A DNA stretch of 64,000 nucleotides from Phallusia mammillata (GCA_003260075.1 QLIY01000817.1:1-64000), one strand, 5' to 3'. Counted from the first letter of the stretch, positions 47,701 to 59,400 are shown. Translations and numbers: made by a program. The notes: generated by a model from the letters alone, not told the origin.

Positions 47701-49775
47701 TTTGAATTTAGAATCCAAACCAATGCGACGGAGCCAAGAAGTTAGTCTGTCTGCTCAGAAACCAGTACGGGTTTGGTGGGATGGTTCATCATATGACCGC
47801 TTGCTACCATATCGGCCTGGCGACAAATCGTGTGGTTTTATTTCACTACAAACGTGGCAATTACTACCAAGATGTTTTAATGAACGGTAGTAAGTGCTTT
47901 GTTGACCCCGGAAAGGCATGGAATCTGCCTTTATTGGACAAAGGATCATGTAAGTGGATACCTTATTTAACCTTATCTGTTTTTAATGGCATATACTTGG
48001 TTGGGCGAGCAAGCAAATATGGCAATCATAACTTTTGTTTATTTATTATTGCAAGTTGTAAATGTAAGTTGAGTTTATTTTGTGGGGAAAACAAATCGTA
48101 GCAGCACAACCGCGCATTCACCTTTTCGGAAATAGCTGTGCAACGTTGAGTAGTTATAAACATCAAGACTGGGGGATCATAATATAATGTAATTTGCGCA
48201 GAATCGCACCAATAACACTTTGTTTCAGACTATTACTAAACTATGGCAAGCAATTCTTTAAAATAAACAATATTGCACTGTTTTTGCAGCATCTTTGCCT
48301 TTAGTTGCCTTTCATGCTCCCCTGTGGATAGAAGACAGTGTTTTTCCAACCACCTCGCTTCCGCAAGATGTAGCCCCATACATTCAATCTTTCCATGGCT
48401 TTCCTGTAGCTTGGTGGCAAGGACAAATTGTCAAGTACATTATGAGACCCACAGAACGATTACAACAAGAAATTAAGATGGTCAAGAAACAGCTAAACTT
48501 CTCGACTCCAATACTTGGGTAAGGGTAATAACAAAATTGAACATGACAAACAAGATTTTGTTTGTCAGAACTTCCAAGAATGAAGCAAGCGTGAATCAAA
48601 TTTCCTGATTAAGAAAACGTTTCTAAACTAAAGCGCCATGGTTCACACCAGTAAGCTATATTCATAGATTGCATGTACGCCGGACGGACAAAGCTGCAAT
48701 AAACGAATACGAAGATAATGTGTACATGGAGCTCGTTGCAGCTTGGTTTGAAGTTTTTGACCAACGAAGGATTCTTAGAGGAGAAAAACCGCTTGAAAGA
48801 AGAAGAATTTTTCTCGCTACAGACAGCAAAAAGAATGCTGAAGCATTGAGGGCAAAGTAAGTACAGTGGTTATCAACCAAGTTGTTTATAAGGCCAAAGA
48901 AATGGTAAACTTTATAAGAGCACTAAAAACAATTATGAGTGGGTAATTATGCAATATCTTACACTGTTATTTTTTCGAGCATATATAATCACTTTATATT
49001 GTTCATATTTTATGTATTCGTTACATTGGACTTAAACTGGTTGTAAAGCATTTCATCTAAACATCAGTATTACATGGAAGATATGTTGAATATGAATTCC
49101 TCAACAACTTAGAGGCGTCGGAATTTGCAGAAATCAAAGCCCGCCGAAATGAGAACGAGGGTTTATTGGGAGTCATGGTTGATATGTATCTCTTGTCGAA
49201 ATGCTCGCATCTCGTGTGCGACGGAAACTCAAACGTAAGTCTTAGATTGACTCGTCGAGCAAACACGTGTTAGTGAAATTCAGGAGCCTTTCTGGAACTG
49301 GCGCTCTACTAACTGAGCTACAAAGCCTCAGCACTAAGTCCGGCAAAAAATCGAACCACATGCACCGTTGCCTGCCTGCTTATGCTGCACTTGTCAGCTT
49401 CTTAGTAACAAAAAATAGTTCATTTAGCTCTGCATTAGTTACTGACAAAGTTTTCTTACATAAAATGTGAAATCGATAAATAAGAAATGTTTTCAATGCT
49501 AGGTTTGCCGCATTGCATATGAACTGATGCAAACCCTTCATGTTGATGCATCAACAAGATTCACACCACTTGGAGAGGTCTACAAAAATGTTCCGTACGT
49601 CGTGCAGTTTCGAAAGCTATTAAATTTTGGCAATGAAAAAGAAACTCAAGAAGAAGAGTTTCGTTATAAAGAAGGCAGTATGTTAAGAGTGTTCAAACAT
49701 TTCTACTACCACATAAGAAGAATCACTAATGTTTTGCCTATTAATGTGTTTAGCCAAAATTGTACAAAAATGTAA
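44773..49775 (+). CDS. FUT8-like alpha-1,6-fucosyltransferase, SH3-less, 5' exons partly unresolved
   Basis: Recognised exons: 44773-44873, 45458-45537, 47196 (or earlier)-47297, 47712-47949, 48290-48518, 48668-48856, 49081-49234, 49503-49775. From 47297 on, phases agree. The first exon encodes a short tail and a hydrophobic segment (SLGVLAVIVSIELLILFATL), as expected of a Golgi type II anchor; linking it to the catalytic exons is inference. The catalytic part follows FUT8: SRLYELQ|NPNQCDGAKKLVC, YGFGGMVHHMTACYHIGLAT, the WWQGQIVKYIMRPTERLQ region, and the GDP-fucose-binding LHVRRTDK whose two arginines are essential in the human enzyme. FLATD and VCRIAYELMQTLHVDASTRF follow. FUT8 adds fucose to the innermost GlcNAc of N-glycans. 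The frame stops at 49773-49775 soon after this block, so the usual C-terminal SH3 domain is missing. Stem exons between 45537 and 47196 were not found (phases do not yet join). Confidence 0.85.
45660..45845. repeat. Duplication across a C-run in FUT8-like intron
   Basis: GGTCATACGTACCTTAGCAA and the following 40 bp occur on both sides of the 11-C run (45755-45765), and AGCTGAGATGGAATAGTGCT occurs a third time directly after. Likely an assembly artefact. Confidence 0.7.
45984..46087 (+). repeat. tRNA-derived SINE, copy b
   Basis: GGCAGGAACTAGGCCGAATG (A-box-like) and GTCCCAGGTTCAAATCCTGC (B-box-like) about 75 bp later. Same family as the unit at 26896 but in plus orientation, within the FUT8-like intron. 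Confidence 0.75.
46190..46290 (-). repeat. tRNA-half-like repeat, copy i
   Basis: On the minus strand TGTAGCTCAGTTGGTAGAGC reads as a tRNA 5' half (A-box), but the B-box-like GATTCGAATTTAGG lies upstream of it rather than downstream. A sister copy is at 49285-49380. Confidence 0.55.
46623..47080. mobile_element. Foldback element with 14-bp direct repeats
   Basis: The 14-mer TAAGACTGTTTTTG flanks the segment (46623-46636, 47067-47080). Inside, a 44-bp inverted repeat (46670-46713 and 47024-47067) starts AAGCTGCAGACAGTGCACAT with few mismatches, and a nested perfect inverted pair (GTCTCATCAGTGCAGCT at 46706, its complement at 46750) follows. No transposase frame. It occupies the FUT8-like intron just before the exon ending at 47297. 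Confidence 0.7.
47311..47485. mobile_element. hAT-type MITE in FUT8-like intron
   Basis: Termini CAGTGGTGGGA and TCCCACCACTG; flanks GATAGACA (47303-47310) and GATAAACA (47486-47493) form an 8-bp target duplication with one difference. 175 bp, non-coding, starting 13 bp past the splice donor at 47298. Confidence 0.85.
48066..48155 (-). repeat. SINE-like repeat, copy 5
   Basis: GTTGAGTTTATTTTGTGGGG ... GGAAATAGCTGTGCAACGTT, a diverged minus-strand copy of the family seen at 7258, within the FUT8-like intron after the exon ending 47949. Confidence 0.65.
49285..49380 (-). repeat. tRNA-half-like repeat, copy ii
   Basis: Minus strand TGTAGCTCAGTTAGTAGAGC with GTGGTTCGATTTTTTGCCGG upstream, aligned over about 90 bp with the copy at 46190 (shared GCGCTCTAC.AACTGAGCTAC on the plus strand and GTCAGCTT beyond). 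Confidence 0.55.
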
Positions 49776-49779
49776 TTAT

Positions 49780-50305
49780 TATTTTTTAGTGTTTTTCACC
49801 ACAGTAAAAACAAAAAATGTTGAATATAGCAGAGTTGTAAACAGCCCGAAGTTGAAGCTCAACCTCCCAAAGTACTAGCCCAAAACCCGGCCCGAACCCG
49901 AAAGTTTGTGAGAAGCCCGTTTAGCCCCGAAAGTTTGATTGACAGACCTACACATAGAAGCCTCAGGAAAGACAATAATAGACAATTGGTTTTGAACAAG
50001 GCGTTTTGAGGCTGTTTGTTATTAGGTCAGGTCCAGCAACTGGCTATTTAGATAGTTAAATTAATTTTGAAAAATACTCAAGCAGAGTGCAATGTCAGGC
50101 CCGAAGACTGTTTTTTTCTATTTTTTTTAAGTAAACGAAACTGTACAAATTGAACTTAGATGTACATTACGGTAAAGCGCGTTAGTAACAAAACTGTAAA
50201 CATTTAAGCACAAAGAGCGAGAAAACAAAACTTCACGTCAAACAATAAATATGTGCATTATAGTCATGCAGCAACATTGAACCTACTAAAATCGAAGAGT
50301 ACGAA
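49780..50305. other. Intergenic DNA with GGCCCGAA repeat
   Basis: AGCCCGAAG..CCCGGCCCGAACCCGAAAG at 49840-49940 matches the dispersed repeat at 11.45-11.53 kb. No coding frame recognised. Confidence 0.45.
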
Positions 50306-50311
50306 ATGGTC

Positions 50312-51360
50312 CTACAAAATCACACAACAGCAGCAAGTACTAGACTGTGTAGCTTCAGGTACGCTAGGGGGCTGCTGATATACATGCCTTTTTACTTGTA
50401 CAACATTTACCACTTGTACAGTAGGCTGGCGATAATTAACAGGAGCAGCCTCCTCCCGTTTACCGCAGCTCCCATAACCTGTCCGTAAAGATATAAGAGC
50501 ACTTGGATGCTTCTTATTGGACAACGGCTTTAAAAACCTTTTTTCGTCTGACGAATCCTCGGAATCATCGAAATCAGTAGCCCTGAAATTCATTATCAAG
50601 CTTGACAGGTTAGTATGTCAAAGTTGCTTATCTACCAAAATTATTATTTTTTTTGCATTTTATTATAATCAAAATATCTAACACACCCGTTGCACTGTTA
50701 TAGTCCTAAAATTGACAAACGTTCTGTGCTATAAGTGCATTACAATCAAGAGGTTCTTGGTTGTGTCTCATGTCACAAAAATAATTTTATATTTTACATA
50801 TTTTTAAATTATGTACATCTTAAAGGCTCACATAAAGCACCTTCAGTTTCAAATCATTTAAGTAATTATGTTTAGTAGCAAGCTTAAAGAACAAATCACC
50901 TAACTATAGCGGTTTATGTTCTATATGGAGAATATCGCTTTATATCGGTGGGCGGCAGGTTGGCCACCTCTGTTTTAAATAAATCTTACTTGCGATGTTT
51001 TGCTTCAATCGTGTGTTTGAATGTCCTGCCACCTCTCATGAAAACACTACGGCCTTCATTGGTAGTTGTAAGTTCGTCTATATCATACTCGGCAAGTCTT
51101 ACTTCAATTTTTCTCAAAATTCCTCGTCTTTCCAGCACACGAAATACGTAAAGCCGACGGTTGTCTAAACTGTAATACTTAGCATCTCGAACACAGACTC
51201 GAATTTTCGGGAAATCAGAAACATCCATTTCTCCATTTTCAATTTTCTCTACAGCTTCATTTACGTTGCTACCAGAGGTGAACGTACTTCCAATGCTCTC
51301 ATGAGTGAATCTAATTCGACTTGGAGCAATTCGAATCACCTTGTGACTGTTGTAGGCCAT
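50312..51360 (-). CDS. DNRR-motif protein A, CaaX-tailed, two exons
   Basis: Exon 1 runs from 51360 down to 50990 and exon 2 from 50582 to 50312, joined at phase 2 (CGC AA | G GCT). I start at Met 51360 because MAYNSHKVIRIAPSRIRF aligns with the starts of copies C and F; an in-frame Met 24 codons upstream is possible. The head (about 120 residues) contains APSRIRFT, VNEAVEKIENGEM, PKIRVCVRD and KYYSLDNRRLYVFRVL, then TTTNEGRSVFMRGG. The tail is acidic/serine-rich (DFDDSEDSSDEK), then basic, ending CCCCVIL. CVIL is a CaaX box whose final Leu favours geranylgeranylation, and the preceding cysteines are palmitoylation candidates, so a membrane-attached protein is predicted. Position of the Arg pair in a glycine-less D-N-R-R motif recalls ParB/sulfiredoxin folds; function unknown. 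Confidence 0.85.
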
Positions 51361-51610
51361 TCTACTGTATGAACTGAAAGCTAGCGGCAACGCTTTATCA
51401 ATAGATACCCATTCTAACTGTGAACAATACAATCAAAGCAAGAGTGAATTGAAGCGCATAACAGTGTACACAGACCAGCTTATGCGGCCAGACAACCAAC
51501 GATACTTCAGTTTCGCGTTAGGTTTTTTTCTAAATTCTTGTCAGGTTATTCGCAATGTAACACAAGATTTTTTCAATAAGCGGTCTGTGGGTTTCCACGG
51601 TTGACATATA

Positions 51611-51948
51611 TCTTGTTTCCATGGCCGTTGGTCCGATCGGACTTGTTACAAATTGTGGTCCGATCGGACCAGCACTAAATACGTTACTTTTGACTAAAAC
51701 AATAATTACATGCAATAACCTCATTCTAGAATTCGTTTTAAAAGTGTTGATAATAACAATATTAATACTAAACTGTTGAACAGTAGACATCGGCAACAAT
51801 TATCAAAACAAACAAAAAGTTCCGATCGGACCTCCTTTCGAAGAGGTCCGCTGCAACGCTAATAAAATTGCTGAATCATACTGTTTTGCGTCCGATTGGA
51901 CAAAATAGGCGAAAAAGTCCGATCGGACCAACGGCCATGGAAACAGGA
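51611..51948. mobile_element. TA-flanked MITE with long inverted termini
   Basis: Termini TCTTGTTTCCATGGCCGTTG... and ...CAACGGCCATGGAAACAGGA are inverted over about 35 bp, including GGTCCGATCGGACTT, and are bordered by TA on each side. A further TCCGATCGGACC palindrome lies inside. A TA duplication points to the Tc1/mariner superfamily. 338 bp, non-coding, about 250 bp upstream of gene A's start. Confidence 0.8.
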
Positions 51949-51959
51949 TAATAGCTGCG

Positions 51960-52520
51960 AAAACAATTTAGAGTCGATTTTATCGTTGCTAAATTTAGAT
52001 TTAATATTGCCGTTATAATTTGACTATAACTGAATCTTGTACCGTTACTATAAGTCATTTACTGTCATTGAAAATCAAGATGACAAGTAGTCTGAACCCC
52101 CCCCCCTATTGCCGTTATAATTTGACTATAACTGAATCTTGTACCGTTACTATACGTCATTTACTGTCATTGAAAATCAAGACCACAATCCGTCAAACAA
52201 ACACGCAAAACACTTAAAAATTGTAAACAAGTTTGTACAACAAAGATTCGCCTGCTAGCTTTATAATATCAATTTGAACTCGTACAGAAATGATGCAGCA
52301 TATTTCACAATCTCTACAATTCCATTTGGAGCGTTGATGGTATTTTGTTTTCTTTAATGCTTACGTCACTCCAAAGCGAAACCCTTTAGTCAAAAATTAT
52401 AAAAATGAACAAGACCTATAGAACCGCGACTGTCTTTACAGAAGAAAGGTCTTATTCGACTCTATGAAATAGTTCTAATAATAGTCATTATAAATCAGTG
52501 CAAACAGACCCCCCCCCCTT
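51960..52520. other. Intergenic DNA with C-run duplication
   Basis: TATTGCCGTTATAATTTGAC and about 70 further bases occur on both sides of the C-run at 52097-52106; a second C-run at 52509-52518 abuts a SINE-like copy. No gene seen. Confidence 0.55.
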
Positions 52521-52600
52521 TCCGGCTTGGTGAATATTTTAGTGCAATTGTGCTGCTACGATTTGTTTCACCGGCGAAATAAACTCAACTCAACTCAAAA
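52519..52600 (+). repeat. SINE-like repeat, copy 6, with ACTCA tail
   Basis: TTCCGGCTTGGTGAATATTT ... GAAATAAACTCAACTCAACTC, near-identical to the copy at 17930. It starts directly after a C-run, so its 5' flank may be lost. Confidence 0.75.
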
Positions 52601-53004
52601 AATTACAACGATAAAAATACTGTGATAAAATTACCACACACAAATAGAAGTAATGTATGGTTACCACGTCAAATTTTTTTTTATCTAAATTAAAACTCAT
52701 TGGGTCCAAAAGAAAATGTCGTTAGATTTTTATCTGTTTCTCAACAAACGTTAAGAGGTTTTTAGTGGTGTTGTAAGATTTTTATTGGATCAGACTTCCG
52801 ATAAATTTTAGCTGACCAGGTAACTGCCAATTTAATTAAAACGCATTCCAACTCGAAGGACAATTAAAACTTTGCAAATGTTTTGATCCAAGGACCAATT
52901 GAGTTTAGATGAAATTATAATGTGAAAACGATTAAACCAGCTGATTCATTTCTTCTCGACTTTTGCTTGCGGTCTCAGTCAAAATGCGCATGCAGAAACG
53001 CACA

Positions 53005-53540
<536 letters not shown>

Positions 53541-53873
53541 NTTTTCATCGGAGCGACTTGCCAAAGGCAGAGGCAAGGGAGAAGGGCTGGAAACATACAT
53601 GTATACACAACAGCTGTAAGAGTTTGTGTAAAGTGGATCTGAAAAAGTAGTGTTGAGTTCTATAGACCTGTGCTGCTCAATCAGTTAATTAAAGCAGTAT
53701 GAAGCCTTTGTGTAGTTTGAAAACAGCGGCAATGGTGTATTTAAGGGAAATGTATCTTAAGTTAATATACCTGACTTTCATTGGATTGTGTTTAGTGGTG
53801 CAGTCGCGTATACTTGTAATCATAGCCCTTTGACACGTATGTGGTGTTTAATTTTGGCTGACCACAGGATATA

Positions 53874-55269
53874 ATGGTTGCTGGTGACGATGTGTGCTAC
53901 CTGGCCCCGTCGGAAATACGGTTTAGCCAGGACACCGTAGCAGCAAACTTCCAAAATGGAGGCTCTATAAATGAGTTGATCAATAAAATTGGTTGTGGCT
54001 ACCTGAAAGTTGAAGATATACCTACTATAAAAGTCAAAACAGTCGATGAAAAGTATTACAGCGAGGACAATAGACGACTTTACGTATTTCGTGTTTTACA
54101 AAAGCAAGGCAAAATCAACAGTATCCCTGTTCATTTGGTAAAGCACTTACCCGAGGTAAAACTGACAACAAAAAACGACGGACGGTCTGTTCAAGTTCGA
54201 GGAGGTCATACGGAACCTCACACATTCAAAACCCGTACCAGGTTAGTTTAGCCGAATAACACATTTCAAAAGGCTCCATCCGCTTGTTTTAGCCCTTGGG
54301 CAATTTTCTACCATTTAAATGTATTGTAAACCAAATTAAACGCTAATTGCAGCACAGGCTTTAAATGTACTAATGAAAGTACAGATTATCTTCGCTTTTG
54401 AAGATTGTTGCTGTCAATAATTAGTTTGAAGTTTGTAACATGTCAAAGGCCCTGTTTTTACCACGTTCAGTAACTGTACACGACTGAATGTATACAGTGT
54501 AAAATACGGCAGCATAAGTGTAACTTCATCGTCAAATGGATCTTGCTTACCTAAAAAATGAATTTATTTGTACTTCAGACCTTGCAAGCAAACTAAAAAA
54601 TGTGCCTCCACCGACCGTAACTATAGAAACGCGTGCATCGTGGGTTACCATGGCAACACGTCAACGAGACAGAAGACATCATCTCAGAATTTGAAAAGTA
54701 AAGAAACAGTGGCGATGTCGTCATCAACGAATTGTGACGAAACAGTTTCCCACGATGACGTGAAATATTACTACAATGACTCAGCAGTTTACCAGAGCTA
54801 CCGAAAGTCTCATTACGATTACGAAGCATATTATTCTGACTATTACCATAGTAATAGGTTGGGATCTAGCCGTTCATTCCTTAAAGACAGCAGTGATTCT
54901 GGTGGTTGGTCGTTTAAAACCAAGCTAATGATCGGTATTGGTGGCCTTGCTCTAGCCTGGTATCTCGTGTCTAAAATTAAACAAAAAATCACCACTTACG
55001 CTCCGATTGTAGCAAAAGCAGCAAAAGAGATTGTAAAATGTGCTCGGCCATTTGTCAAGGTTTTTGCGTCGTTGTTAAGTAAGTGTTACTATGTTATGAA
55101 AAATAAATGCTATGATGTGCTTGATGGCATTTATTACGTCATGTCACGACATAACACCCAATATCTGTTAAAGGAAAATTTGCAATATGTTGGTGGACAA
55201 GCCCAGATTTGGTTCGCACGTTTTAGAAATTATCTAGAAATGTTGGCCCCATTAATAATGCTATTGTAA
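53874..55269 (+). CDS. DNRR-motif protein B, transmembrane-tailed, two exons
   Basis: Exon 1 53874-54241, exon 2 54579-55269, phase-2 intron (AG | A), about 352 residues. The head starts MVAGDDVCYLAPSEIRFSQD and has INELINKIGCGYLKVEDIP, KYYSEDNRRLYVFRVL (Glu in place of the usual Leu) and TTKNDGRSVQVRGG. Exon 2 begins with a polar Thr/Ser/Lys stretch, then a Tyr-rich acidic linker (DDVKYYYND...YDYEAYYSDYY), then DSSDSGGWSFK leading into one hydrophobic helix (LMIGIGGLALAWYLVS), and about 95 further residues with amphipathic or hydrophobic patches ending LAPLIMLL. The head lacks a signal peptide, so it probably faces the cytosol. A CCACAG acceptor-like sequence lies just before GATATAATGG at the start. 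This is the most intact transmembrane-type member. Function unknown. Confidence 0.85.
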
Positions 55270-57160
55270 ACTGGCGACTTCTTATTTTGAGTAAATGTCT
55301 TGCCCTCTTATTTTAAATATTACTGACTCTCTTTCAGTATATACAAAGTGTCAAAGTTTGGAGTAACAGACTCCACTGTGTATTTCGCGTTTACGTTTTG
55401 TAAATCGCTGTATTTCGTGTGTATATTGTCAATACGTGTGCTAAATTCTGTAGTTTCATGGTAATATAATTCTAATGATATAAATGCAGTGGGTTGTATT
55501 CTACATTAGGTTTCAAATAAGTTACCTTAGACAATGAAACCAAAATATAACTCACTGTATGTCTGGCGTGTTATGGTTAAAAAGGATTCAGTTGGTAGAT
55601 GATATTGCTAAAATACAACACTGGGTATTCAAAAAGAACTTAAGCAGCAACATTTACTGGTGCCAAGCAGAGCAGTTAAAAATGACATTTCAGTTTTTGC
55701 AAACATTCAAATGTCAAATATTGAGGGGGGGGGGGTATTTAGGCTACTGGTGCCAAGCAAAGCAGTAAAAAATGACATTTCAGTTTTTGCAAACATTCAA
55801 ATGTCAAATATTGAGATTTGTCTTAATTTCGATTGTTGGTCTATCGTTTGTTCACAGCTGTACAAAATAATCGCCATAATTGCGATAAATGATGTTTAAG
55901 TCCAGTCAATCACTGTCCGTGAATAATACACAGCATCAGATGTGTATAACCTGCATAAACTTTCGTTTTTTTTGAGGAAATTTTTGACCGTAAAGTCGTA
56001 ATAAAAAAATTAAAGCAGTACACTCTGTATTGTACCTATCAGGTTATGGTAGCGGGGGGGGGGATTACCTGCATAAACTTTCTTTTTTTTGCGGAAATTT
56101 TTGACCGTAAAGTCGTAAAGAAAATTAAAGCAGTACACTCTGTATTGTACCTATCAGGTTATGGTAGCGCAGCTTATGACGAATGTTCGACCGTATGCCC
56201 CAAAACACTGTCCACTGGCTGCAGCTATTATCATGTATTGGCTCGATGCTTTTGAACTAAAGCAGTTTTAGAAATGTATGTGCATTCAGAGACTTTCACA
56301 TTCCAAGGAAGATGGTTCCAGATCCATCATAGTTAACGATTTGGCGATATATCATGATTTGCCTTCTTGCTAGTCTTATTTAAATAAATACAATGCTTGT
56401 CACCGACTCTACCTGGAATAGCTTTCACTGAATAGCAGCACAGAGTTGTAAGTCGGCAAGGCTTTTTCAAATCGGGTTAATGCGTTTCAATAGAACGAAT
56501 TGGTTCAGACTTTACAGTTTACATCAAGTCACATTTTACTAACTTTCAGGACTGATTCGGGCGTCGTTTTCTTTTAATTTTCAGGTTTTGCTATTTTAGT
56601 TCTGGTTGCAACTCTTTAGGAGTACCGTTTTATTAATAGTTTTTATTAGTTACTTGTCATATTTTGACAGGGCAGTTCACCTTCCAATGGCATAGTCTTA
56701 GCGTGAAAGGGGGGGGGGGACACTCGACATCAAGTCACATTTTACCAAGTTTCAGGACTGATTCGGACGTCGTTTTCTTTTAATTTTCAGGTTCTGCTAT
56801 TCTAGTTCTGGTTGCAACTCTTTAGGAGTACCGTTTTATTAATGGTTTTTATTAGTTACTTGTCATATTTTTGACAGGGCAGTTCACCTTCCAATGGCAT
56901 AGTCTTAGCGTGAAAGCGATGGATATCAAGTAATACTCATAAAAACACGCAACACCATCATATATACGGAGCATTACATTCCGAGCATTTCGCGACTTGG
57001 AAACTCCCTAAGTCGAATCTGTTTTACCGATGGATACACAATACAAATCACAAGACGAAAAGCGTCATATTATGCCTGATTGAGCATAAGTGGTGCATAA
57101 CCGTTCACTATTCGATGTCAGCTAGTCAGAAAAAGATTGCAGTTGGTCTTATATTTCGGA
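55270..57160. other. Intergenic DNA with three G-run duplications
   Basis: G-runs at 55725-55735, 56054-56063 and 56709-56719 each separate near-identical segments (for example TTGCAAACATTCAAATGTCA; GGAAATTTTTGACCGTAAAG; CATCAAGTCACATTTTAC). No exon recognised. Confidence 0.6.
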
Positions 57161-57307
57161 CATGGCGTATATCACTAATAACGAAATACGGGGGGGGGGG
57201 GGGAAAAGCGTCACATTATGCCTGATTGAGCATAAGTGGTGTATCACCGTTCACTATTGGATGTCAGCTAGTCAGAAAAAGATTGCAGCTGGTCTTATAT
57301 TTCGGAC

Positions 57308-58310
57308 ATGGCGTATATCACTAATAACGAAATACGGTTAGCTCCAAGCGAAATCAGATTCACTCAAGACAACATAGGACATACATTCACACATGGTGGA
57401 AGTGTCAATGAGGCTATAAAGAAAATCGAATGGGGTTTAATGAAAGCATCAGATTTTCCACTAATTCGGGTCTGCGTTAGGGATAACAAGTACTACAGTT
57501 TGGACAACCGGCGTCTTTACGTGTTTCGTGTTCTGGAAAAGAGAGGAAAGCTAAGACAAATTGATGTAGTTCGGGTCACATACATTGACAAATTTACAAC
57601 AAACAACGACGGATACAGTAGGGGGGGGGGACAAGACAACATAGGACATACATTCATGCATGGTGGAAGTGTCAGTGAGGCTATTAGAAAAATCGAATGG
57701 GGTTTAATGAAAGCATCAGATTTTCCCAACATTCGAGTCTGCGTCAGGGATAACAAGTATTACAGCTTGGACAACCGGCGTCTTTACGTGTTTCGGGGGG
57801 GGGGGGGCACCTTCATCAGGATAATGGCTTATATTGAAAAGTCAAAATGTTTTGTTTGTGTTTGTTACTTTTGTCTCTTTTGTGAAAAAAATGTTTTTTT
57901 AACTACATTAACAGAATACTCTACAAAAAAGTCGATTTTAAGTCGCGCAAAATGTGACAAATTCTGATAAAAAAAAGCCTACGCTTGTAGCCATACTATT
58001 GTATCATATAACTTTACAAAGGTAAACTATATTCTTTTAACAAAGGTATAAGATTTTGGCAACCCAACAAAAGTATAATATTTCTTCATTTTCAAGCATG
58101 AATGCGGCAAATTCAATTGTGGTTGATATGGAAAGTATCGAATCGGACGTCGATTCACCTGTTTCGGAGTCAAGGTCAAATGTTGACATCACTCCTACCG
58201 AGCCAAGGTCAAATGTTGACTTCACTCTCACAAAACCAAGGCCAAGAGTGGTTCAATATGACACAATGGACAACGAGCCAGACAACTGGTGTAGTTGCAT
58301 TATTTTGTAG
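57308..58310 (+). CDS. DNRR-motif protein C, CaaX-tailed, exon 1 mis-assembled
   Basis: Head starts MAYITNNEIRLAPSEIRFTQ at 57308; an aborted copy of the same start lies at about 57160-57190 before a G-run. At 57621-57630 a G-run cuts the head after TTNNDGYS. A second partial head copy (57631-57794) then ends at another G-run (57795-57807) inside LYVFR. The end of exon 1 and its donor are therefore missing or scrambled. Exon 2 is clear: acceptor TTCATTTTCAAG, start 58097, stop 58308-58310. It encodes about 70 acidic/serine-rich residues including two repeats of (S/P)RSNVD and ends WCSCIIL; CIIL is a CaaX box predicted to be geranylgeranylated. By comparison with F, an intact gene probably exists in the animal. 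Confidence 0.7.
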
Positions 58311-58319
58311 GCATTTTTT

Positions 58320-59400
58320 TTGCTATGTACTTGCGCATTGTATATTCAAGCTTTATTGCAAATTTTGTATGTTTTTGATACTATCATCAGTTTTTGACAC
58401 AACTTTTACCATTTTAGTAGTTTTTTCGTTACATTTAATGGTCTTATTTACCACTGTTTAAACTTGAGTTGCCTAAACCTGCTCTATAGCATACTGGTAA
58501 CCATGAATGACAAATATTGTTTCTGCAAAATCCCAAAATACACAAACCATGGAATGGATGTCTTTTGTAAAGGCTAAAACGTCACAGTTAAAGCGCCCAA
58601 CATCGGTGAACCTGAATGGCAGTCGCGTCATAACAGATCACGCAGCAGCTTGGGAAGTCCCAATCGCGAAACCAAAGTATCACCGAGAGTTTGCTGGCGC
58701 AGGGTGCTGTAACCAGCGCACAATAACCTCTGGCTAAACGGTTTGAAAAGTTTCGCTTTCTACAATTCAAGTCTCTCAGTGGTTGACGTGTTAAAAGAAC
58801 TTTGTAATTTTGAGTCAGGGCCTAGGTGGCAGTAAAGGACCATGTATGATAGCTTACTTTATTGCTGCCGGTTTTAAGCTGGACCGATGCAAAAATGTAA
58901 TGTAGTGACCAAAACAGAAATCAAAACCGTTACGTTATTGCCAGAAAGTGTCTGTGTGAACAAACCACATACCATTTATTAATTATTAAGCAGTTCAGTT
59001 TTAATGACACTGCAAAGCATTGGTATCGCATGGTATTTAGTTGTTGCTAGTCCTGTTTCCTTACAGCTACATTTGTTTCGCCTGTCGTATTCACGCGATC
59101 TACATTGCCTTATGTTTCTTTAAATTAAAGCTGTAAAAGAATACATGCTGTATATAGCTTGACGTTTAGGAAACAGATAGCATTGTCAATTGAGTTTTTA
59201 GCAAAACAATAGTGTCGAAAAGGAAAGTGCCTGGCATTCTTTGATAGTTTTTGTTTTTCTCCTGCTTACTTGCAATGCACACAATATAAACTGTTACTTA
59301 TGTGACATGTTTAAACTTTTGGTCAATTTTGAATCTAAGGCGGATGTAAATCTAAGGCGGATATCTAAGGCAAAAATAGATTGGTTGCAAAGAAGATATA
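58320..59400. other. Spacer between genes C and D
   Basis: A 76-codon frame at 58507-58737 (MTNIVSAKSQNTQ...GCCNQRTITSG) has no recognised domain; I cannot tell whether it is an exon. The duplicated unit shared with gene E starts at about 59228 (TGCCTGGCATTCTTTG). Confidence 0.4.

Noticed and set aside
58507-58737. 76-codon frame after gene C
   Set aside because: Could be a small gene or exon, but no domain, paralogue or splice evidence supports it.
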